64,000 nucleotides of DNA, taken from Galerina marginata. Lineage: Eukaryota; Basidiomycota; Agaricomycetes; Agaricales; Galerinaceae. This document shows, piece after piece, positions 33,332 to 45,175 of the stretch. The notes under the pieces are model-generated. The model was given only the letters and a program-made list of their open reading frames with translations. It was not told where the DNA came from and made no database searches. The DNA lies in NCBI GenBank assembly GCA_023014335.1, contig JAECYW010000038.1, forward strand, positions 124,001 through 188,000, written 5' to 3'. The stretch's first letter is position 1; each line of letters starts with the position of its first letter. The position numbers and the translations under genes were made by a program.

Positions 33332-34018
33332 TTACTTATGTATACCGAAATATACTGTTGGGTTTATGGAATAATTGACAATTGCTACTTTTGATCCAGT
33401 TGAAACAATCTAATCTGCTTTGTAGCACATAGTAAACCAGGAGGTTGTAATATGAGACTTAACTTGCTTTGCACCTGTGGACTAGAGGCATGTAAAAAAA
33501 AAATCATACCCAGGATGACAGGTTCGAAATAAAATGCATCTCATGCGGTTCGATCTCTCGACCTTTAAAAGTAGTTCAACCTGCAAGCGTTAGTTCACAG
33601 CTGTAAGATCAAAACCACTGAGCCATCTTTCCATATATTGCAAAGGAAAAATTAGTCTATATATCACTATTTCCTTGCTTCCAGGTCTGGCGCGCCGTTT
33701 GGTGTTGTTGCGACACTTCAGGCCAAACAAAACAGCAGCTCTCTTCTCCACTCGTTCCTGGCTACCGGCACAGGGACAGAATGGCCCCTCCTCTCCACTC
33801 GTTCTGGTCCACCGACACTGAGGCGGAGGCTTCTAGTCGGAATTGACTGGTTTTCAGCACTCAGTCGTCGGAAGTCCCGTCATCACTAGGGCAGGTGCCT
33901 CTTTTGATTTATACGGTGGCGCAGGTTATCCCCTCCACCCGCCGCAGGGCACGACACCGGAGCACTTGCTGACGATACTTAAGACAGCGCCGCGGCATAA
34001 AGATGGTGGCAGAACTTC
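33281..34018 (+). repeat. Intact mate of the inverted repeat at 220-975
   Basis: This covers the end of the last exon, the 3' flank, the tRNA-derived repeat and the start of a terminal module. It matches 220-975 reversed with few differences and ends at GGCAGAACTTCAC. The two copies face each other across about 32 kb. Confidence 0.85.
33494..33633 (-). repeat. tRNA-derived SINE-like element, second copy
   Basis: On the minus strand the A box is at 33615-33625, the B box at 33547-33555, and a T10 terminator corresponds to A10 at 33494-33503. It is nearly identical to 620-759. Confidence 0.5.
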
Positions 34019-34150
34019 ACAGAATGCACGGTATGTAAGTAGCCTGTCTATCTGCTGCTGGCTTACAGTGACGATCCCTTCGACTAGTTTTTGCTTCCTC
34101 ACCCCACCACCCATTTGAGCCCGCCGCCGCCTTTCACCTATTTCGTCATT
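33805..34150 (+). repeat. Element terminal module and leader, third locus
   Basis: It begins CACCGACACTGAGGC (near 33809) and continues with CTTCTAGTCGGAATTG, ACTTCACAGaatgcaCGGTATGTAAGT, CACCaCCCATTTGAG and CCTTTCACCT, in the order seen at 18490-18830. Here it lies between the dioxygenase gene and the gene at 35668. Confidence 0.6.
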
Positions 34151-35667
34151 CACCTATACCTCGTCATTCGCCTGCCTCGCGAGGAACATCGTGGCCGTAC
34201 CTGGGACTATCAGCCCGGCGAAGCGCAGAATATAACACTGTGGCCTGAATACTTTAAGCCAGCGCCCTGCACCCACTGTTCACCGAGGCATGTACCTGCC
34301 TGGATCAGCAAACGCCGGCGCCGCTCCAGCAGCCTCAGCCTTCTGAGCATCCGCGGCAGTAGAAGCTGTCGATGTCTCATAAATGGTTTTGAAAGCCACT
34401 TGTTTCACATGGTTAGTGTAACTACTGCACGCCCAAACCTCTTTTTTCTCGTTCTTCATCTGGGCTATGGCAACACGGATACCCCGCAGGGAATTTGCTT
34501 GCCATAGGCCCCTTTTTTCTGCTGGAATGCACCTGCCTTTTCACCGTCCTTTCGCCTCTATTCAGCACTGATACCCCCTCAGGCATCCGCTCAGCCCATC
34601 CCACATTCGATTTCAGACCCAGGACTTCCAAGGCATCCACCATGGTGCTCGAGCGGGCTACGAATCTGGCACAGGGTAAGTACCTCCTCGTACACGCGCT
34701 CAAGCACATCTAACCCTTGGATAGGACTGCTGTACAGTCCTCAACAGCAACGGCCTCGCCATTAGGCTCTGCGCTGGCCAGCCACGGGGCGACGGCGCTT
34801 GGAATTGCCTCAAAGTCGTGGCCCAAAACCCGCTGAACAAACCCAGAAAATCACGTCCATGAGAATCAAATGTGACGGATAGGTCTGGCGGACTGTTCGG
34901 CGGACGTTTTGTGCTCTGGTCAATTTTTACCCTGTGACGCCCAGTGACTGCCCCTCATCGTCCTCGACGCCGCCAAGTGCCCTGAGCGCCTTCGTGATCG
35001 CCGGGCATTGCCCCCGACGCCAGCCTAATTCACTGGCGGTGCCCTCGCTTCCCCGCGTTCCCGCACTCCATCGGGGGTTTCGATCGGGCTGTTCATGAGC
35101 AACCCAGCTACTGCCTGCAAGTCAGACACCCCACCGGATGTTTCCAACGCATGCCACAGCCTGCAAGCTTTGAGCCCGGGCACTGCTTCTGAGATACAGA
35201 TCAAATGGGCCCTTTATCCGAGTTCTACTTACTGTTTAATTTATTTCCTGTTATTTATGCTTTCTTACTCGTATGAAATCCTATAAGTTAAACTGTTCAA
35301 ATAACGGCGCCGGCGAGGAAACAGTTGCCTGGTTGTGGTGCAACATTCAAACCAAATTCAAACCATGCTTAAACCTGCTTATATCTCCGTCACGCCGTCT
35401 GCCCTCAAAAATTCAACAGCCATTTGGCCGCCGGCTGTCCGTGGACGATTCGGCGAACAGTCAGCACTTTTCGTTCCAGTGGATGTGATGCCCTCAACGA
35501 ACCGATGCTTGACGGCCTTATGCAGGAAAATCCGAATGCGCGGCGTCTGAAAATCTGGTCACGATGCCTCGAGTCACTTTTGATTGCTCGGAGTCATAAC
35601 GATTTTTACGTGACTCTTAAACATTATAAAAGTTCGTGTTTCCTGGAATGTTATAATCATTCTCGCA
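34151..35667. other. Unassigned sequence upstream of the 35.7 kb gene
   Basis: GC-rich to 35.2 kb, then AT-rich. Frames at 34091-34507, 34495-34713 and 35095-35286 lack motifs. It may hold remnants of an element gene; not supported. Confidence 0.35.
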
Positions 35668-37037
35668 ATGGCACCTTCACCACCTGCAGATTCTCCTGCT
35701 ACCTCTACCACTCAGTCTCAAGCTCAACCAGCTTCCACCCCGCAGGCTCCTCGCCCACTTCGGAGGGAAGGGGCTCTGATCATCCTTTCTGCTGCTGAAA
35801 AGGCCTTGGAAGATGCCATGCTGAGGTCGAGCCCGGCGCCTGACCAGGTGTTAGGGAAAAGAAACCACGAGCATGACGACGAACCGGACGGTGGGGACAC
35901 CGAGCCCGACGACGAAACCCCTGGCTCAGCAGGAGCCCAGTCACTGTCGCCTTCCCTCGGGAATGTGACCGCCGCGACTTTGCGGTACGCGTCGTACAAG
36001 AAGCTTTGTCCCGAGCAGCGCGACGAGCTCGAGACCTTCCTGCAAGTGAGTACTCGTACGGATATAACTTTTGTCCTTCCTTCTAAACAGTGGTCAGGAC
36101 ACGCCGCTGGGCCGTCAAGCCAAGCTGTTTGTCTGCTTGCTCTCAGTAGAAAACAAAGTTGACGCCTTCCGATCGGCCGCGCCACCTTATCAGGTGTCCG
36201 ATGATTTGAAGGTATGAGTTTCATCCCCGCTCTCGAGGCTTTCTCAGCTCAAACTGCTTTATGAAGACGAACATAGGCAACTACTCCCTTGCCGTACTGC
36301 TGTCTGTGAACATAAGCGCCTATAAGGGTGATATCCCTCGCAACCACATACTCGTATGCCTTCTACCTATCTTTTGAACCCTATGGTCAATCTTTCTTCA
36401 GGATATACTCAAGCGCTATCGATTCGATCTTCCAGCTGGCATTGAACACGACTATTCGAACTGGGAGAAAATTACGGCCGCTGTTAGTTATGCGCTCACG
36501 CAAACTCGGGCGCGAGTCAAGAAACTCGTACGTATAATTATGAAGAAAGTCAAGAATGCTGACTCACTATTCCTTACTGCAGATACGGGATAGCATAACT
36601 AACGACATCAACGTATTCGCCCTGGCGCAGGTCATTGTCCACGGGACGCCCTGTCGCCCGACTGTCCAACTCTGCTCCAGAGTTGCCCTGATGGTAAGCA
36701 CCGAGCGATTCCACCCCCAGATAAAACCTGAATTATGTTAGCATGCTGTTCATGTCGAGTGCAGTGGCGGTGAAAAATATTGGAACCTCATCGACCGACG
36801 GCTCGCGGTGGTACGCCAGCTGGCAGGATCTGATGTTACGAGGGCAATAAGGTGTGTATCATCATTAGCTCTTCTTCCGCGACAGTTCACTTACATCCTC
36901 ATATACTATGCAGGATATTCCGCGATGTCCTCAAGACCGACAGACAGACTTACGGCGCGGGTGAAGACTATGAGATAGGAGACGTTGTTGCTGATGAGTG
37001 GCAGCAAAGAGTTGATGATGTTGTCGGTGGGAGGTAG
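35668..37037 (+). CDS. Conserved mushroom-type element-associated protein, 349 residues
   Basis: Seven exons (35668-36045, 36098-36211, 36267-36353, 36402-36527, 36583-36693, 36742-36851, 36914-37037) splice to 349 residues with no break. The start is Pro/Ser/Thr-rich, then acidic (EPDDETP). A helical core follows with TLRYASYKKLCPEQRDELE, NIGNYSLAVLLSVN, DLPAGIEHDYSNWEKI and VIVHGTPCRP. I recognise it as a protein found in many copies in Agaricomycete genomes, often beside transposons, but know no function. Intact frame and clean splice sites suggest recent activity or constraint. It ends about 300 bp before a satellite array. Confidence 0.6.
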
Positions 37038-37339
37038 TCGGTGACGGACAATCGGTGACAACGGTGCTGCAGGGATATGGTGCCTTGATACTGTACTAGC
37101 ATTCCTACCAGCCAATTTTCACCTGTGCTATGTTACATACCTGCGATGGAATTACAGTTGCTGGTCCGGTCAATTTAGCAGAGCCCTGACATGTAAATCT
37201 TGCACAGCACGATATCAAGTGCACGTTTTTTAATTCCAACAGCGGTGAAGTCGAAGAACGTGGGTGCCAGACGAAAAACTTCATGCAACGACACCTAGTT
37301 AGATGCCATGTAGCATAAGCTGAGCAAGATGTTAGGCAC

Positions 37340-38528
37340 GCCGTTGCCTACAGCTGGTTGAGCTGCCGACATCCCTGAACAGCGTACCAGACTAAATCCG
37401 TGAACAACATTATCCGACACTGTCTAGCCATGACCCGCGTAAAGTAGCAAGCATGTCACTCCCTGCAGCTGGCTGAGCTGCTGGTATTGCTGAACAGCCT
37501 ACCGCATTATATCTGTGATCACCCTTATCCAACAGTGCGCAGACATGACTTGAATAAGATGGACGGCATGTTATTACCAGCACCAGGCGAAGTCACCAGA
37601 TTTCGCGAACAGCGTGTCAGATAACAGGTATCAGCAATGCTCTGAATAAGCTGGGTATTATATTTTCTCCTACAGGCGCTTAAGTGGCCTGAATTTCTGA
37701 ATACTATATACATTTTCAGGTGCTAAATACCCGAGTGAGCAGCGCGTTACAGTGAGTAGGATATGATGGAAGGCAGATGGTTGCCTGTCACTGACCGAGG
37801 TGTCCAGTGTCATGAACAACGTACCGTATTACAGCGCATAACAGTGAGTCCAAGAAGATGCATTCGACGCCGTTACCTACGTTCGCCTTGGCTGGAATAA
37901 ATCACGGCACCTTTGCAAATCACATGTTTTAGCGACCCCGCCTGTGCGACTGCTTCGACGTGCCAGGATTCATGAAACAGCCTATTCAAACCAGTGCATA
38001 TCAACGAGCCCAGCAGGATGTACTCAGCACTACTACCTACGTTTGGCTCAGCTGGAAAGGGTCATGAGTATCTTATCAGATCACATATTTTAACGCCGTC
38101 AATACATACATGTGTAGCAGATGGCCAGTTACTACTGGCTGAGGTGCCAGGATTTACGAACAGCATATCAGATTACATGTACCGATGATCTACTTAGACT
38201 GCTCATAGCCACGGGTTGAAAAATATGTACTCGACCTCGCTACTGACCTTTGGCTGAGCTGAAGAATTCCCTCAAAAACTAATTAGACTACACATTTTGA
38301 TGATCTACTTAGACTGCTCATAGCCACGGGTTGAAAAATATGTACTCGACCTCGCTACTGACCTTTGGCTGAGCTGAAGAATTCCCTCAAAAACTAATTA
38401 GACTACACATTTTGATGATCTACTTAGACTGCTCATAGCCACGGGTTGAAAAATATGTACTCGACCTCGCTACTGACCTTTGGCTGAGCTGAAGAATTCC
38501 CTCAAAAACTAATTAGACTACATGTCTT
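37340..38528 (+). repeat. Decayed satellite array, ~105-130 bp units
   Basis: A loose period is marked by variants of CAGCTGGCTGAGCTGC (about 37360, 37467), ...GACCGAGGTGTCCAG, GGCTCAGCTGGAA, GGCTGAGGTGCCAGG and GGCTGAGCTGAAG, each followed by an AACAGC.TACCAGAtTA-like block. Early units are strongly diverged; the last three are nearly identical. No genes lie inside. Confidence 0.7.
38184..38528 (+). repeat. Three near-identical 115 bp satellite units
   Basis: Units start at 38184, 38299 and 38414 (GATGATCTACTTAGACTGC) and are almost base-identical, so this end of the array amplified or was homogenised recently. Confidence 0.95.
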
Positions 38529-38642
38529 AGTGACATCAACTCTGGTCACAGTGTCCAAATCTTTTTTGAATCTGTCTACCACATCCAGCTCACGTCGACA
38601 TGACCTTCTAAAAATACATCACCGTCGTGAGAACTTCACGGA

Positions 38643-39221
38643 GCAGACACGTTTTGGGCAAATGGCGGTGTATTACCCAGTCAAAATTCTGATTCAAGAG
38701 CAACCACCGAGAACTATGCCATGGACTCCTACCAAAACCTTCTTTTCTCGATTGCTCGCTTTCGCGAATTTACTGGTCACTTCCCGTCAAAAATAACTGT
38801 CGTTGGATATGAGTTTAAACGACCAAGATTTACAGAGCTGCATCGCAAAGCTGTGCGCTGGCCTAAGAACAAGTTCAGCTATATTGGCGTTGACCCAGAG
38901 CACGATAATAACTCGAACTCAGTTGATGGGGAGGTTAGCGTTCTCCCTGCGTAGCACATTTGTGGACTGATTGAAACGTATACTTCCTAGCGACAAAATG
39001 GTTACCTTCCATACACCGTCGACATATACGGATGTCACTCCGTGCTGATAAACAAACGGCGGCAAAGGAACCCCTTCTCTAGATTTAACCCATACTATAC
39101 ATCGTCTCCCGAGATCCTTCCCTTGCTAGATTGGTGCCCCGGAAACGCTGAAGGCGGTGAAGATTCCCTTTTCGAAGGGGAACTTCCCTGGGATCGACCA
39201 ACAATCTCCCGCGACGAATGA
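38643..39221 (+). pseudogene. 5'-truncated DUF218/YdcF-like protein
   Basis: An open frame without its own start enters at about 38643 and is spliced from 38933 to 38991. It has SRATTENYAMDSYQNLLFSI, GHFPSKITVVGYEFKRPRF, ELHRKAVRWP and then NGYLPYTVDIYGC, and ends LFEGELPWDRPTISRDE. This matches the C-terminal part of the fungal YdcF/DUF218 family (SAM-binding-like or vancomycin-resistance-like fold, function unclear). The N-terminal half, including the usual first conserved Gly-rich motif, is missing. The break lies close to the end of the satellite array, so the array or a linked rearrangement probably removed it. Confidence 0.65.
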
Positions 39222-39523
39222 TGGATAGACTACACGACAGATTTTGCAAAGCTTGATGGCTTTTGTACAAGGAGCTTGTTGGAATGTATTGTTTCAGTCG
39301 CACACATATGAACTATTTTCTTTTGAGTATTCATTCCTACAAAGGCGGCATTTATTGCGGGTATATAACCATATTAAAATAATAAAAATCAGTTTCACTA
39401 ACTGACCAAACCCTCGAATAGTAAGTACAGGTAAGAAGCTGGGCTTCCAAATAATAATATATCAGAACTTCCTACTCTCTGATTCTGTCAGATATATATA
39501 GCAAAGAAGAAAAGATAGATCAC

Positions 39524-41516
39524 TCACAGAACATCGAAAACTAACGGTTCTGACTCCGTCTCGAGTAGTCTTCTAAGCTCGTAGGTTCTTGTGTAGTGGT
39601 TCAGTCTGACGGTCCTTTCAATCCGGACCTGGACCCCAATGTCATCCGGATATTCTCCTTCGTCGGTTCCTGATTCGGTATGGGGTCGACGCGAAAGATC
39701 GAAAGGTGTGTTGGTCTTCTGGTCAAATTGTGTTCTGACAACCCTGCTGACATCGCGAGCTGTTGCGATATTCTTAGTGATGGTTACTTCGGCGCCGTCT
39801 AAGCTTTCTTCACGACGCTCTCGAGAAGCATCTGGTGTAGAGCGGTGTTAAAAAGGTTTGACGCCGGGTCGAGAGGTTATTCGACTGCCTACCGTAAAGA
39901 TGGATCAGAAGTCTTTGCGACATTATCCAAGAGACACAGTATGCTAGAGAGGCACTGTCGGAATCATCCGAACGTCAATGAAATTTCAGCTCAAGGCAAA
40001 CAGCCACCTACGCTGCTGTCTGGAAAATGAAAGTATCAATACCCATTTTGTGAAGAGCAAACAGTGAAAATCTTACTTGGATATCTTGACTGGTTTTGAA
40101 AAGAACGACATTGACAATATTGACACCTGGAGGAAAGCCATGAGAAGAAAAATATGACCAGAACAAGTAACGGACCTGTGAGTACAACAAGGTAGCCAAT
40201 TCCATCGTAGAGCATCCTAGGTCAAAGGATAAGTAAAACGTGCATGCTTCTGAGGTTTGTTCGACCCACATTCTGGTGAGCTTTGACATACTGTCAAAAA
40301 CAATGAGTTTCTATTCCGCCGAATGACAAATGACAATCATGGTTGGACTTACACAGAATTGGTGCTCGTGAGTTTGTATTTCAGCAAATACCATACTGAT
40401 ATCGAGGTCGTCGTAACGTCATATACTATTGCGACGGCATAGAATATGTACGCGCCGAGCTTCTTCACTTGATTAACCGCTCGACAACTTGTCCGATAAG
40501 ACTGAAATCCGACATGGATTAGGCCAGAACTTACTTTGCCTGCCAAAAAGAGTGTGAAAATTAAAAACTAGTGTTCGAAGAACAGGAGTGATACGTACAT
40601 GAACATCGCCAACCACCGCTAGATGAACATGTGATGGTCAGAGAGAAGTCAAACACGAAAATATGAGGACTTGCGTGTTCTTTGATAGAGGGTGACTATC
40701 CATTGAAGCTGCCAAACATAGTTAGACCTTCATTAATTTACAATGCAGAGGCACTCCTTACGACACAAGCCGAGCAGTACAGTGAGAGCAAAGCCCAGCC
40801 TATGACTTTGGACCGCCTCGATAAATTAAATGCGCTGTGTGATATTGAGTTGGATACGGAGATGACTTCAGTTAGGAGGTCTCCTTACCGGATGCCCAGA
40901 ATCGCTTGCGTCACCATTGCCTGTACAACTAGATGTCGATCAAACAGGGTTCAGCCTTGGTGTCACGACGTCTATTTCCATTTCGCACCTTTGAAGGCAG
41001 GTGGTAGAAGATAAAAATGCCCGCATGTCCTTTGCGTGAATTTCGAATAGAAAAACCCAACCTATCCTCAATATCTTTCAGACACAAGCGTAATTAATGT
41101 GTGCAATCGGTACTGACGTTGCTGATGGTAAGGGTAGCGATGCTTAAGAATCTGGATTACCAGTCAAATAGAATCCAGGAGGGTTCAACCATGCTTTCTT
41201 GCCGATAAGTATGTTGCTTACCGAAGAAACGAAAAAAGCACAGCGGAAATGCTGTTGATAGATCAACATGATGACCTTTACAGGGAATGGAAGAAGAACA
41301 TACGTCAGTCGTCGAGACTGCCAGTGTTCCTTATAAAATCGCCAGGCTGTCGGCTGCGTCTCAAGATAACTGTTGAGCAGAGGCCGAGCACCGTGTTAGA
41401 TCAGTATTTATAGAAGATCATTAAACACACTCGTATGCTGCGATTGCGAGCGACGTTACGCGCATGTACGCGGCGATGGTGAACGCGTTGAGCTCCTCAG
41501 GGGAAGGAGGCGACAT
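39524..41516 (-). CDS. DUF6533-type multispanning membrane protein
   Basis: The start ATG at 41516 (MSPPSPEELNAFTIAAYMRV) is followed by YLETQPTAWRFYKEHWQSRR, VVQAMVTQAILGIR, an exon with GAYIFYAVAIVYDVTTTSIS, then FPPGVNIVNVVLFKTSQDIQ and a charged cytoplasmic tail ending at 39524. This order fits the basidiomycete DUF6533 family of about seven hydrophobic segments, of unknown function and abundant in mushrooms. Most exons are recognisable, but the first junction (near 41430-41365) does not keep frame with any GT-AG choice I tried, and the exon around 40680-40900 is unclear. Either a base is missing or the copy is damaged. Confidence 0.55.
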
Positions 41517-42915
41517 TAGGGAAAGCTTAGAGACGTCGTCGCCAACTGCGCATATAGAAGGACGAGGATAACGCGGCCTCAATGTGCAGAGCTCATAACG
41601 AGATATGGCGTCCAGAATTGCCCAGGTGACAAACAAGTTTATCGAGGCCGCTCCGATATAACATCGCTGTACATGATGGATTTGATGAAAATCAATGACA
41701 GAAGCATGTGGACCGCGGTAGGAGAGCGTGTTTTCAGTTCTAGGCGATCAAAACGTCAATACCGTTCGGCGCCAAGTGGCAACGTCGCCCTCGCGGGAGA
41801 TGGGTAAACGAGCGGCCGGATACTAAAAACAACTCAAGAAACCGATATGCTATTTTATCCCACCACCCCCCGGTGTTGCCTGGCACCATGGCTTCTTCAG
41901 TTTCTTCAGTATGCGGTAAAAGAGTACCTACCAGTACTAATGTATCATGTACGGAGCGGTCTGGAACGGTAATATAAAACTTCCCAAGTATCTACGTTGA
42001 TGGGCTAGAGAACATTCTTGATGGACACCGCGGTGTTGTAGGCACTTGATGATTATCTCGGTCTTGTGTGCGGTAGTCAGTAGTTTGCAAGTAATTATAA
42101 ACACTCTAATGTCAAGACTGACTGACTACTACTTAACACTAGAGCGGTTTATTCCCGCGATCTCCTTTCTTGGTTTCATTCAACTCGTTCGGTTCTGATC
42201 TTAGCAAACCGCAGGTAGGAAAAAATTCGCCGACATGGACACGACTCCAATACGCCCAAGCCGAGCTCCAAGGCCCAAAACAAAAATAACTGACTATACG
42301 GTTCCGGATAACGCGTCTTTGCTACTAATCACGGACATTTGCCTACGTTTCTGTCAGGATGGCGGAAACCAACATGGTACTTTGCTTTCTTGGGCACTAA
42401 GAATGGTCTTGTACCCTTGTAAAAATTGGCTTATTATACTCCTGCTTTCACCAGGCGTTGAATAAAAGGCTCGATGTCCTTCCTCATGCTCGTCTCCTTC
42501 ACGGCACCGTACGGTCGGCCGACAGAAGCTGCGCAGGCATAATCAAACCGTAAAATATAATTAGAATAGCTTCTTCTGACAACGTAGCTCGAGATGGACA
42601 CAGAAGAATGAACTGATGTGTTTCAAAGTAAGCTGTGCTCATGCTTGATGTCATGACTTACCAATGTCCATATCCGATGCCTTCGGCGGCGTGAAAATCC
42701 ACGACGGTCAAAAATTTCTCCAAGATGCCTTCATTGCAGAACCAGCTACGTCCGGCCTCTCGGATGCCTGCATCGATTTCTACATATGTAGAATTGTCAA
42801 GGGGACACCGATGCCAATAAGTATTATGAAATTATGCGGGAATATAATAGTTAAAATGCGCAACAAATAAAGGGTAAAAGCGAGGATACTCCATGTCCAT
42901 GCAACGGAAATATTA
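41517..42915. other. Intergenic; possible 3' exons of the Zn2Cys6 gene
   Basis: On the minus strand, 42780-42660 reads EIDAGIREAGRSWFCNEGIL, a plausible exon of the next gene upstream (42916-44402), but I could not connect it. The remainder shows nothing recognisable. Confidence 0.35.
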
Positions 42916-44402
42916 TTATCTATGAACGGACTGTAAAACAACGGAGTAAGGCCTACATCCGTCAATAGCAATAAGAGGGAACATACATGAATTGGCTGTC
43001 ATATGCAGTTGGACCATGCCAGTCCAAGTTGCCCGCTTGCGGTTACGATCATATTCAGTAGGGTAGATATCGAAATTATGAGGATCCTGAAGGCCAAGAT
43101 CAGCAGCCATTTTGCCAGCCATTCCATAGAATGTACGGAAGCCTGATATCAACAATCAACAAAAAGTACTCGCATCACATCCCAGCGTCAACTTACCAGG
43201 CAACCGGTGGTGACTGTGTTCGAACCAACAGAGAAGCATGATTGCATGCAAAGTATCCAAGGATGCGACGTGAACGACACCATTAAGCAGATGCTGTTGG
43301 ACGAAGTCAGGTCTTCGGGCCTTGGCGGATGAAAGGGTTTCATTACCTTTGCAACATCTATGTAATTCTCAGCTACATTATGGAGATCGCGTGCAGAAAA
43401 TTCTGTAAGGTTAGAATGCCTGCGGTCTTGATCAACTACTCATAACTTGAAGAAAGGGGAGAGATTGACAGACTTTACTGCCATAGCCGCTATACAGTTT
43501 GCTAAGACCAATGATAGCCTTTGGTCCCAGAAATCACCGAGAACATCTTGATACTGGAGAAACGAGAAATCTGGGCCATATCGTTCAAAAAAGACTTGAA
43601 TAAAGTGCGTCATCAAATTAGGGTTCGGCCGTTGGTGGTTCTCTGCGTCGAATAGTTGGAGAGACCGTTGGTCAGGTTGGTATGAGTTAGATCGTGAATT
43701 AGGGTAGTGTAAAGGTGCGTGTCCAACAAAATTATACGGTATTCCGTTGTTACTTCTTAAGGATTCAAAGGATGAAATAGACGAGGAGTGGCTAAAGGGC
43801 GTGATAAGATGAGTGTTATGACCGCATGGTGAGAATTGCATACCCATGAGAAGCGCCCATCGAATGGCGAGAATCGGGTGCATACGGTGGGTAACGAGCG
43901 GCATGATCAATATCTGCCGAGACCATACCACTGGCTTTAGGCGAGTGGGAGTTGGACCGTGGATCCGAATGGGAGGAAACCGAGGGGCTGGAAGAGCCGG
44001 AGGCAACTGAGAAAGCATCTAGGGCAGAATTTGGCTCGGACCTGGAGAAAGTTTAGAGAATAGTTGCCTGGATTGGGGGGCATACGCACTCACCTCAGCT
44101 CAGTAGCATAGACGCCCGAGTTAGGACCCGCGATTGCTCGGCTGCGCTCTGCGAAATACCGCTCTCTATCTCGAAAACGACAGGGGATCTTGGCGGCCTT
44201 GCATGCTTCGCATTTAGACTCTGGAGATGGTTGGAGACACTTTATCTTCTTGAGACGGCTGGAATAAATCGGTGAGCTGAGACGGGGATGTAGGATGGAG
44301 ATGGAGATACCAATTATCACAGGAGGTAACGAGACGGGGTCGCTTTTTGTGGCCTTGACTGTGCTGGGGAGATTCTATGATGAATTGAAAAGAGTCCTCC
44401 AT
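42916..44402 (-). CDS. Zn2Cys6 fungal transcription factor, 3' end uncertain
   Basis: The start at 44402 gives MEDSFQFIIESPQHSQGHKK. The first Cys motif (RPRLVTSCDN) is split by an intron from RLKKIKCLQP...CEACKAAKIPC, together the fungal binuclear zinc cluster that binds DNA. A Ser/Pro/His-rich linker follows (another intron near 43830), then HFIQVFFERYGPDFSFLQY and, after further exons, GFRTFYGMAGKMAADLGLQD and PTEYDRNRKRATWTGMVQLH, typical of the fungal-specific transcription factor middle domain. The junction near 43440-43380 and the C-terminus are not resolved. Its targets are unknown; neighbours give no pathway clue. Confidence 0.65.
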
Positions 44403-45175
44403 GTTGGGAGAGTAGTCGTGGTGGATAAAAGGAGAGAGGTTTTTAAATGACAAAGAGTGATGAATTTCTGAGCCAACTGTCCGATCGGATCTGGGACCCA
44501 AAAGGAATCAAACATATACAATCTTCACACAGCCCTTGAAAACTCACCTCCCCGGCGTTCTCCAACCAGCACTCATTTTCACAAGCTGACAGCCGCGACC
44601 GCTGCACTCCTTACGTCAATGGACGACAACTCTCGCTTGCCGCCCTCACATGCGAATGAGGGAAACCTCAAACACTCGGAACAAAACGCGCATCAGACCC
44701 CCAGAAAGTTTTCAGTTGTCAGGCTAACCAGTTACCCTGTCCAGCTGACAAATACTTGTGGATCCTCTGTGACTTGAGCGCCTCTCATCACGCGCCGGGC
44801 AACGCGTCGACATTCGGGTTACGCGTCGGCCCAGCCCGCACGTGGCACATCCCCGCGGCGATTCTCAAATCGGCCCTCCTACTTGACTCCGCCTCCTACG
44901 GCCACCAAGGTACATATCACGGACTCAATCTGTGGATGTCTGTCCAACTTTCTCAAGATTGATCAAGAGCCTCCTCCTGCCGTCCTCTGCGACGATTCAG
45001 ACTCAGAGGTGCACATGTGTTCTCAAATGGAGACAGATGGGCTCTTTAATACAATAACATTCTGTTTTAGTAGCTCTCTGTCCCAGTGTCGTGCAATTTA
45101 GTCAGTCACAAGCTTGTTATCGCACAAGTCAATCAGGATAGCTTTTGACCTGGTCTATACTCACAAACAAATAGA

